DNA of 64,000 bases, from contig NZ_BQHJ01000001.1 of NCBI RefSeq assembly GCF_021603645.1, positions 744,001 through 808,000 on the forward strand. The letters are read 5' to 3'. A program made the translations under genes and the position numbers. This document shows positions 7,861 through 16,800 of the stretch, in pieces. Source of the DNA: Pseudomonas pseudonitroreducens (GTDB lineage Bacteria > Pseudomonadota > Gammaproteobacteria > Pseudomonadales > Pseudomonadaceae). The number at the start of each line of letters is the position of its first letter. Position 1 is the stretch's first letter. The notes below the pieces were generated by a model that saw only the letters and a list, made by a program, of their open reading frames with translations, was not told the DNA's origin and searched no databases.

Positions 7861-9147
7861 TCAGAGAATCGAGAAGTTGTAGCTCGCGATCAGCCGCACC
7901 TCGTCCACGTCCCGCGCCGACTGTTCGTAGTTGGTGCGGTAGGTGGCGTTGCGCAGGCGCAGGCTGAGGTCCTTGAAGGTGCCGGCCTGGATCACGTACT
8001 TGAACTCCACGTCGCGCTCCCATTCCTTGCCCTCGTCGCCATTGGCCAGGGCGATGTGGTCGCCGTTGACGTAGCGGGTCATGAAACTCAGGCCGGGCAC
8101 GCCGACGCTGCGCAGGTCGAAGTCGTAGCGCAGTTGCCAGGAGCGCTCCCCGGCGTTGGCGAAGTCGTTCACCTGCACGTAGTTGGCGAGGTAGGGGTTG
8201 CTGCCGTCGAGGTAGGGCATGGAGCTGTCGCCGCTCATGCGCTGCCAGCCGGCGCTGAGAGTGTGGCCGCCCTGGGCGTAGGACAGCAGCAGGCTCAGCG
8301 CGCGGTTGTCGATCTCGCCGGCGCGGGCCGAGCCGTCGTCGTCGCTGTCGAACCAGCGCAGGTCGGCGCTGAGCTTGCCGGCGCCCACCGCCTGTTTGCC
8401 GACGATGCCGACGTAGCGCTGGTGATAGACGTTCTCCAGCCCGCCCTTGGCGTATTGCAGCAGCAGTTGGTCATTGACCTGATAGTCGGCCTGGTAGGCG
8501 TCGAAGCGGTTGCCGGTGGTGTCGCAGGCGTAGCGCTTGTTCTTGCAGTTCAGGCGCACGTCCTGGGCATCGCTGGAGTCGCGCGCGGTGTAGCGCTCCA
8601 GCCGTGTGGCGGTGAGCTTGAGGTGGGCGATTTCCTCGCTGGTCAGCTGCGCGCCGTGGAACATGTTGGGCAGCAGGCGGCCGTCGTTGTACTTGAGCAG
8701 CGGCATGTCCGGCAGCATCGCGCCGTACTTCAACTGGGTACGGGAGAGGCGCAGCTTGCCGGTGACGCCGGCCTTGGCGTACTGGTCTGCGGAATGGCGC
8801 GGGTCGTGGCCGCTGGCAGGCAACAGGCCGCTGTTGCTGTCGGCCGGGCTGGAGTCGAGCTTGACGCCGAGCATGGCCAGGGCGTCGACGCCGAAGCCGA
8901 CGGTGCCCTCGGTGTAGCCCGACTGCAGATTGAGGATGAAGCCCTGCGCGGTCTCTTCGCGCTTGGAGGCGCCCTGCGGGTTGGAGGAGCTGCCATCGCG
9001 GAAGTCGCGGTTGAAGTAGAAGGTGCGTGATTCCAGGCGCGCGCTGCTGTCCTCCAGGAAGTCGGCACTGGCCGGGGCGGCAATGCCTCCGAGCAGGGCG
9101 AGGGCGCTCAGGCGGGTGAGCGGGCTGGAGGAGAGGGGCGAGGGCAT
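7861..9147 (-). CDS. OprD-family outer membrane porin
   Basis: A 428-residue outer-membrane beta barrel of the OprD substrate-specific porin family. The start at 9147 gives a signal peptide (LSALALLGGIAAPASA, cleaved before DFLEDS). The mature N-terminus FLEDSSARLESRTFYFNRDF is the family hallmark, strands with alternating residues follow, and the protein ends in a terminal aromatic-type strand (VDEVRLIASYNFSIL). OprD homologues take up basic amino acids, peptides or small carboxylates, and the exact substrate is not readable. The longer ORF to 9315 is rejected because it would precede the signal peptide by 56 unrelated residues. Confidence 0.92.
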   Translation of the reverse strand: MPSPLSSSPLTRLSALALLGGIAAPASADFLEDSSARLESRTFYFNRDFRDGSSSNPQGASKREETAQGFILNLQSGYTEGTVGFGVDALAMLGVKLDSSPADSNSGLLPASGHDPRHSADQYAKAGVTGKLRLSRTQLKYGAMLPDMPLLKYNDGRLLPNMFHGAQLTSEEIAHLKLTATRLERYTARDSSDAQDVRLNCKNKRYACDTTGNRFDAYQADYQVNDQLLLQYAKGGLENVYHQRYVGIVGKQAVGAGKLSADLRWFDSDDDGSARAGEIDNRALSLLLSYAQGGHTLSAGWQRMSGDSSMPYLDGSNPYLANYVQVNDFANAGERSWQLRYDFDLRSVGVPGLSFMTRYVNGDHIALANGDEGKEWERDVEFKYVIQAGTFKDLSLRLRNATYRTNYEQSARDVDEVRLIASYNFSIL

Positions 9148-9338
9148 GCGGTGACTCCGGAGCGCTAAAAAAGCGCGCGAAGGTGTCACAGATGGGCGGT
9201 CGGGTCTTTGCGACCATGGTCTAGATCGCGGGTTTCCCTGCGGCGGCGAGCGAAACCGGCCGGTGGTCGGTACGAGGCAAGCGCTCGGCAATGGCTGCGT
9301 AAACTGCCTTGTCACTGCCAGAGACGCAGGAGGTGATC

Positions 9339-9590
9339 ATGAAACGCCATGTCCCCCTCAGCAAGCATCCCGTGGCTGCCAGCGAGCGCTGGTTGTTCGC
9401 GTCGGGCCAGGCGCCCGCCGATGGCTCGCACCACGTGGACCCCGACCTGGGGTTCGATCCGGATTCGCCGGACCTGGCCGACCCGCAGGTCGACCCGCCC
9501 CATCCGCCCCATGCTCCCGAAGACGGGCCGGACCCCGGCAACCAGCGGCGCGTACCGGATGACCGCTATCCGCCGTATTCGCAACCCTGA
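9339..9590 (+). CDS. Small Asp/Pro/His-rich protein
   Basis: An 83-residue soluble protein of unknown role. It starts at an ATG preceded by CAGGAGGTGATC, an almost ideal ribosome site, which is the main reason to believe it. The C-terminal half is very rich in Asp, Pro and His (VDPDLGFDPDSPDLADPQVD and onwards) and is likely disordered. No signal peptide or known domain is visible. It converges with a lipoprotein gene nine bases downstream. Confidence 0.6.
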   Translation: MKRHVPLSKHPVAASERWLFASGQAPADGSHHVDPDLGFDPDSPDLADPQVDPPHPPHAPEDGPDPGNQRRVPDDRYPPYSQP

Positions 9591-9599
9591 AGTCGGCGT

Positions 9600-10166
9600 T
9601 CAGAGCGCGTCGGAGGCCTTGCACAAGCCGGTGTCCTGCAGGCTGCCGCTGAGGTTGCGGCCATCGCCCAGGCGTACCAGCCGCGCCAGGCACTGGCCGC
9701 TCTCCATCAGCAACAGTTCATAGTCCTGCCCGGCTTCGGGGGTGAAGGTCATGGACTGCTGGCAACTGTACGAATAACCGCTGCTGACCATGCCCTGGCT
9801 CTGGAAGTTGACGGCGAAGGGCTGGTTCGCCGGGACATTCACTTCGCTGCTGACGAAGCCGCCCTGGCGCAGCTGTTCCGCCTGGCGGCTGGGCGGCATG
9901 CCCAGGCTCTGGCCGTTGCGGTTGGCGAATCCGGATTGCGCCACGGCGATCACACCGGCGCCTTCGCGGCGCCAGTCGATGCAGGCGCTGGCGGGGACGC
10001 CGCGGGCCATGCCGTTGGTGATCACCCGCAGGCGCGCCGTCTCGCTGCTTGCCGGGGTGGAGTAGGGCGTGGAGTAGGAGCGGACGTTGGCGAAATTGCC
10101 GCAGCCGCTCAGCAGCGCCGCGACAGCCAGCGAGCCAGTGACGTGGCGGAAGGTGGAGAGGAGCAT
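9600..10166 (-). CDS. Lipoprotein, last gene of the two-partner secretion operon
   Basis: A 188-residue predicted lipoprotein: the signal peptide ends in the lipobox LLSGC, with Cys22 as the lipidated residue. The mature part is a soluble, probably beta-rich domain with two Cys pairs (ACIDW, YSCQQS, GQCLARL, GLCKAS), suiting the periplasm. It begins 13 bp after the preceding lipoprotein gene and is the fifth and last gene of the operon starting with tpsB. I do not recognise the family. An accessory or immunity role toward the TpsA hydrolase-like end is inferred from position only. The start at 10166 is chosen because it gives the lipobox. Confidence 0.75.
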   Translation of the reverse strand: MLLSTFRHVTGSLAVAALLSGCGNFANVRSYSTPYSTPASSETARLRVITNGMARGVPASACIDWRREGAGVIAVAQSGFANRNGQSLGMPPSRQAEQLRQGGFVSSEVNVPANQPFAVNFQSQGMVSSGYSYSCQQSMTFTPEAGQDYELLLMESGQCLARLVRLGDGRNLSGSLQDTGLCKASDAL

Positions 10167-10179
10167 CCTGGTTCCTGTT

Positions 10180-10815
10180 TCAAGGCTGCCCGGCGGCCTT
10201 GGGCGGCGCGCAGCAGTTCCGGGTATCGATGACCTTGCCACGGCAGGCGGGCAGGACCGGCGGGTTCTTGCATAGCAGGGCGTTGGCGGGCTGGTTGAAG
10301 TGAAAACCCTGATCGAGCATGCACAGCTGCGCCGCCGCGATGTCGTTGAGTAGCATCTCGTCGATGGGTTCGATGACCGTGGTATAGCCGCAGGCCTTCA
10401 TCGCATCCTGCACGCCTTGGCTATCGGTGCCGGAATGCTCCCACTGCTCGTAGGCGGGACGACGTTTCACCGACGAAGGTTTCTGCGCAACGCCGGCTGC
10501 CTTGCAGGCGGGAAGCTGCGAGTGGATGTCGCAGTAAGTGTGGCGGCCCTGGTGGACGAAGCCCTTGCCGAGCATGCACTGCTCGCCACGGGCGTAGTCG
10601 TTGTTGGTGATGGTGGTGCTGTCGACGTGGGCGGAGTCCGGGAAACCGCAACCCAGCAGGGCATTGCGCACGCCCTGCCGGTCGACGCCGGGCTTGGCCC
10701 ACAGCTCGTAGAGCGGCGGCGGCGGCTGGAACGGCCGCGCCTGGCTGCAGGCCGCCACGAGCAGGCAGGCGAGGAGGGGAACGAGACGAGCGCTGCCTTT
10801 GATCATCGCGCTCAT
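10180..10815 (-). CDS. Lipoprotein with an internal duplication, possible immunity protein
   Basis: A 211-residue predicted lipoprotein (lipobox LVAAC, Cys23). The mature part is two copies of one unit, residues about 36-104 and 122-191: YELW.KPGVD.QGV.NALL.CG / YEQWEHSGTD.QGV.DAMK.CG, each continuing with QCML.KGF or LCMLDQGF and ending in C.......LPAC. The conserved cysteines suggest disulfide-stabilised periplasmic modules. From memory, similar Y.xW..G....V..A...CG lipoproteins occur beside secreted toxin genes. The start at 10815 overlaps the tpsA stop by ATGA, so it is co-translated with tpsA. An ATG at 10806 is an alternative. Confidence 0.75.
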   Translation of the reverse strand: MSAMIKGSARLVPLLACLLVAACSQARPFQPPPPLYELWAKPGVDRQGVRNALLGCGFPDSAHVDSTTITNNDYARGEQCMLGKGFVHQGRHTYCDIHSQLPACKAAGVAQKPSSVKRRPAYEQWEHSGTDSQGVQDAMKACGYTTVIEPIDEMLLNDIAAAQLCMLDQGFHFNQPANALLCKNPPVLPACRGKVIDTRNCCAPPKAAGQP

Positions 10816-13800
10816 GGCTGCTGCGGGTAGGTCTTCACGGGTGTCAGCTGCGGCACCTGGCCCGGCTTGTCCATCCAGAATTGCTGGCATTCCTTGTCGC
10901 CCGCTCCATAGCAGTTGTGCACGGTGTACTTGCCGCCGGCCACGTTCTTGATCTCCTTGAGCGTGTTGCTGTCTTCGGGGATGGTGCCGCCGGTGCCGGG
11001 GTTCCAGCCGATCCAGCCGCCCACCGGGTCGGTGTTGTGGTTCTGCAGTTGCAACACCATGGCGTTCTTCTGCTCGTCGCTCAGATCATCGCGATTCTGC
11101 AGCATCGCCAGCAGGTCGTCCGCCTTGGCGGCATTGTAGGCCGGGCCGTAGAAGTTGAGGGTGGTGTTGCTCAGGCTGCCGCTGGGGTCGGGCAGCCGTG
11201 CGATGGACTCCATGGCGTTGCCGGTGGTCATCGAGCCGCGGCTGTGGCCGTCGATGTGCAGGCCGGTCTCGCCATAGCGCAGCAGCGCGTCGCGGGTCTC
11301 GACGGTGGCGTTGGCCAGGCCCCAGAAGTCGTTCTCCAGGTATTTCTGGTAGCCGGCGATCAGCAGTTCGGAAACCGAGTTGCTGGCATCGGGGAACCAG
11401 ATGAAGTACTGCGGGCCGTCAGAGGTGCTGTGCTGCGCCGCGTACTTGGCTGCGCCATTCTCGTCGTTGAAGATGCCGTTGTTGGCAATGTGCACGCGGC
11501 CATCGGCGCCCGGTTGCAGGTTGCTCTTCTCCTCCTCGGTCAGCTCGCGGCGCAGGGGAACGCCCTGGCCGTCGCGCCGCACGTTGCCATTTTCGTCGGT
11601 GAGAATGACGAACATCCGCGCCTTTTCCAGGAACATCTTGCGGTAGGCGTCGTCGGTGAACTGCACGGCCTGGCGGTAGGTTTCGTTCTTGATCGCCTGT
11701 TCCGCCTCGGCGGTGCGGCGCATCTCGTCGACGTCCTGGCGCTCGGCGGCGGTGTGCGCGTTGGCGGTGTCGCGGTTGAGGCCGGCGACGGTGTCCGCGC
11801 CGTTCTGCCCGGTGAGTTGCTGTTGCAGGGCGTCATCGGTGATGACCACGGTGCCGGCGCTGATGGCGCTGCGGGTGTCGCCGGAGGAGGAGCCCGAATC
11901 CTTGCCCGAATTCATCGCGCTGCCGACGATGGCCTTGCCGACACCGTACTTGCCCTGGGTGAGCATGTCGGAGCTGATGTTGATGCCGCTGCTGGTGGCC
12001 TTGGCGTCTGCCGCGTTGTGGATGTCCGCCTGGGTCAGGGTGCCGGTGCTCAGCTGGTTGCGCCCGGCCGCGATGGCGGCGTCGCTGCTGGCGATCAGGC
12101 CGCCCTTGAGGTCGGTGTTGCCGTTCACGCGGATGTCGAAGCCGCCGTCGCCGGCCTTGATCCCCGATTGCTCGGTGACGCTGGCGTAGTTGGAGTTCTG
12201 CTTGGCGGTGTTGCTGCTGACGCTGCCGCTGGAAGCGCCATAGCAGAACGGCGGGATGCACAGGCTGACGCCCACGCCCTTGCTCGACTGCTTGGCGTCG
12301 TAGGTGCTGGTGTCCTGCAGGCTCTCGATGCTCAGGTTGCCGCCGACATCGGCAGTGACCTGCGGTGCGCTGACCAGCGCGCCGCGCAGTTGGGTATCGC
12401 CACCGGACTGCAGGTTGACCTGGCGTCCGCCGTCGACGTGGGTGTTGCTCCACACTAGGTCCTTGCCGTCGGCGTTGCCACGGCTCTGCGAGGCGCCGGC
12501 GTTGATGGTGAAGCCGTTCTGCGTGCCGCCCACGGCGAAGCCGATGCCGATGCTGGCGCTGCTGCCCTTGCTGGTGCTGTGCTGCTCGACGGTGTTCTGC
12601 GCCGCGAGCAGGGCGATGTCGCCCTCGGCCTTGAGATTGGCGTCGCGCCCGGCGCTGATCTGGCTGCCCTGCACGGTGATGTCGCTGTCCTTGCCGGCGC
12701 CGCTGGCGACGATGTTCACATCACGCCCAGCGCTCACGCTGGAGCCGGCGGCGGTGCTGCCGCGCTGTTCGCTGCGGCTCTCGTTCTTGCTCGCGCCAAT
12801 GGAGATGCTGATGTTGATGCCGCCAGCCTGGGCCGGGTTGGCCATGACCGCGGAGGCGGCGCCGGCGCCTTCCAGCGCGACGTTGGCCGCGGCCAGGGCC
12901 TTCATGCGGTTGTCGTCGGTGCGCTCGGCGGACTTCTTCATCTGCTGCGCGGTCTGCACGGCGCTGATGATCGGGTTGGTCAGGGTGACGGAAAGGCCGC
13001 TCTGCTTGAACTTGCTTTCCTGGGTGCTGAGGTGGGCGTTCTGCGCCTCGACAATGTCCACGCTGCGGCCTTCGATGTTCACATCACCGCTGGGCGCGCT
13101 GACCTTGCTGCCGACCTGGCGGTAAGCCTCGCCGGCCTTGATGTTGACGTTGCCGTTGATCGAGCCGACGGTGCTGGCGGCGGCGCTGTCGCCGTCGTCG
13201 GTGTTCTTCACCGACTGCTGCTGGCTGCCGATGGTGAAGCCGATACCGCCGCCGCTGAACAGGCCGCTCTTCTTCTCGTCGCGGCTGTGCTGCTCGTTGA
13301 GGTGGTCGGTGGCCGAGGCGATGGTCACGTTGCGGCCCGCCACCAGGGTGGTGTCGCCGTTGGAGACCACGTTGCTGCCTTCCACCTTGAGGTCGTTGCC
13401 GGCGCTGACGTAGGTGGTCTCGCCGCTGAAGGTGGTGCCCTGGGACAGGCGCTCGTCGACCGTGTCGCGGGTGACTATGGTCTTGGAGGAGAACCAGCCG
13501 GTCTTGCTCTTGACCTTGTGCGCCTCGTCGGCCATGGCGTTGTTCTGGCTGGCGGTGAGGTTGACGTCGTGGTCGGCGGAGGCCTGCACTGCACCCTGGT
13601 CGCTGGTCACGCTGGCGCCACGGGCGTTGAGGTCGTGGCCGGCGATCAGGCGCACGTCGCCCTGGCCCTGCACGCTGCTGCCCACCTCGCCGGCGCTGGA
13701 TTCCTTGCGCCAGTTGCTGGAGTTCCAGGTCATGCTCTGCTGTTCCTGGACGGCCACGGTGCCGAGGTTGATGTCGTTGCCGGCGCCGAGGGTGGTCTTG

Positions 13801-16800
13801 CCGCCTGTGCCGCTGTTGACCACCTGGGCGGCGTTGAGGTTGAGGTTGCGCCCGGCGGTGGCGATCAGCTCGCCGGCCGGATCGGAGACGAACAGCCCGG
13901 CGACCCGCGATACGCGTGTGGCGCTGCCCTGGGCACTCTCGGTGTCGCGGGTGCTGGAGCTCAGGTTGATGTCGCGGCCGGCCACGGCGGTCAGGCTGTG
14001 GCTGGCGTCGATCAGGCCGCCAAGGTTGTTCAGGTCGCCGGCGGCTTTCACGCCGACATCGGTGCCAGTCAGGCGGCCACCGAGGTTCTGGATGTTCTGC
14101 GCGGTGATCGACAGCACGTTGCGGCCAGCGAGGGTGCCGCTGTTGACCAGGTCGTTCTGGATGTTCAGGTCGACGTTCTGCCCGGCCATCAGCGCGCCGG
14201 AGCCGTCGATGTCGCCCTGGCGCACGCGCACGTAAACCTGCGGCACCAGCGCGCGGGTCACGCTGCCGTCGGGCAGGGTGACGTCCTTGGCCACCAGCCA
14301 GACGATGTCGCTGGTGAGCTGCGCCATCTGCTCGGGACTCAGGGCGACGCCGGGCACCAGGTTCCAGGCCTGGGCGTAGGTCAGGCCGTTGTCGAGCAGG
14401 GCGCGGTACTGGGTTTCGTCGTTGCCGTAGCCGTCGAGGAAGCGCCGCCCGGTGAGCTGGGCGATCTGCTCGCGGATCAGTTTCTGCTCGTAGAAACCAT
14501 CGCCCAGGCGCGTCAGGGTCAGGCCGGGGTCCAGCTTTAGGCGGTCGAGCATGTAGTCCGAGGACAGCCAGGCGCGGTAGTTGGTGAAGCGCGGGTCGCT
14601 CTCGATCAGGTAGCCGCTGGTGGCCTGCGGGTTGACGTGGAACAGGCTGTTGTCCGGCACGCGGGTGTCGATACCGCCGGTGCGGATGGTCTCTGCGACG
14701 CCGGCGTTGTTCTTGCTCTGCACCGCGGTAACTTCCAGCACCGGGCTGATCACCCGGCCATTACCGACGTTGACCTGGGCGGCGCCTGCGCCGGAGGCCG
14801 GCTGGTCGACGCGGCCGAGATTGAGGTCGCCGATCTGCGTGCCGCTGCCGACGTGGGCGGTGTTCTGCTCGTAGGCGCCGGGCTTGAGGAAAATGTCGAC
14901 GATGCTGGCCGCCGGGTTGTAGGCGGCGCCATCGGCGCCCTGTTTGTCGCGGCCCTTCTTCTGGATGCGATAGAAGTGGGTGACCACGCCGCTCTCGGTG
15001 GTGGTGCGCACGCCGGGCGCCTCGGTGTTTTCCAGGTGGCCCAGGTTACCGCTGAGGGTGCCGCCGGCGATGATCCGGCTCTTGTCGTTGAGCGCGTCGG
15101 CAACGTCCAGGCGCATATTGCCGCCAGCGAGAATCTGCGCCGGATCGGAGCTGAGGATCTGCGTTTCGCGGGTCACGCGGGTGTAGCTGTAGAGGTTCCA
15201 GTCGTCACGGGTGCCTTCGGGGGTGACCAGGTGATCGACCTCGGAGTTGTAGACGGAAATCTGCTCCGGCTTGTAGCGGGTGGTGGAGCCGGTGAGCTGG
15301 TACTCGAGGATGCTTTCGCGGCTGAGTTCCACTTCCTGGGTACTGAAATGCTCGTTGGTGTTGCGCAGAACGGCGCTGGCGAGGCCCAGGTCGCCCAGGG
15401 CTTCGATGGTGGCGCTGGCGTTGCGGATTTCACTGGCGCTGCCGGTGGCGTGGCCAGCGCCGTCGAGGGCACCGCCGATGTAGAGGTCGCCGGCGCTGAA
15501 GAGCAGGGCATGCTCGCGGTTGAGCAGGCTGCCCACGCCAATGTCCAGGCGATTGCGCGCTGCGATTACGGCGGCCTTGCCGTCCTCCACGTCGTTGCGC
15601 AGGCTGCCGGCGGACACCGACAGCTGGTCGCCATAGATGCGCCCGCTGCCGAGGTTGTTCAGGGTGCCGGCGTTGACGCGGGTGGTCTGGCCGTCGAGCA
15701 GGCCGCGGTTGCTCAGGGTGCTGCTGGCGTCGACGGTCAGCTGGGTGGCGCTGAGTTCACCGGTGGCGCTGTTGTTCACGTCAGCGGCGCGGACTTTCAG
15801 CGCCTGCCCGGCCACCAGCCGGGCCTGGTTCTCCAGGTTGCCGGAGGTCTGCAGGTCGATGCTGCCGTTGGCCTGCAGCTGGCCGCTGTGCACGTAGCTG
15901 TCGCGCAGCTTCAGGCTGATGTCGCCCAGGCTCAGGGTCTTGCCGTCGCCGCCCAGGTTCCTGGCGTCGATGCTCAGCTTCTGCCCGGCGATCAGCTTGC
16001 CGTCGTGGTTGAGGATGCTGAGGGACTTGCTGGCCGCGCCGTCGAGGATGTTCAGGTCCTTGCTGGAACTGACCAGACCGCCGCTGTTGTCCAGTTGGCC
16101 GCTGCTGTTGAGGGTGAGGGTTTCGTCGGCGCGCACCGCGCCGGACTGGTTGTCGATCTGGCTGGCGCTGAGCGTCAGCGAATGGCCTTCGAGGCCCTGG
16201 TCGGTACCCAGGGTGTTGCGATTGTCGACGCTGCCCGCCGTGACCAGCAGTTTGCCGCCGGCGCGCAGCAGGCTGCCGGCGTTGTCCAGGCGGCCGTTGG
16301 CAAGGTCGAGCACGGCGTCGCCCAGGGTCTGCAGCTGCCCGCCACGATTGTCCAGGCCGCTGGCCTTGATGCGCACGTTGCCTTCGCTGGTCAGCAGGCC
16401 GCCGCGATTGTTGGCGATCTGCGCGCTGGTGAGGTCGAGATCGCCCTTGCCGCCGATGAAGCCGGCGCTGTTGTCCAGGTTGCCACTGGCGAGGATCACC
16501 CCGCCCTTGCCGAGCAGGCCGCCACTGGCGCCGGAGTCGGTGTTGCCAATGGATTGGCCGTGGGCGTCGATGCGCAGCAGGCCGCCGGCCTGGGCCAGGC
16601 CACCCTGGTTGTTCAGCGCGCCGGTCTGCAGCTCCACGCCGTCGGTGGCGATCAGCACGCCGTCCTGGTTGTCGAGGGTGGCGCGGTTGCTGTCGAGCTT
16701 GAGGTTGCCGGCGCTGATCAGGCCATTGCCGTTGAGCACGCCCTGGCCGGACAGGGTGATCTGCTGCTGGCCTTCGATGCGCCCGCGGCGGTTGTCCAGG

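Noticed and set aside
10812-11920. TpsA as a contact-dependent inhibition (CdiA) toxin
   Set aside because: No VENN motif, no typical CdiI gene right after it and a HlyC gene upstream; a filamentous TpsA with a hydrolase-like end explains it better.
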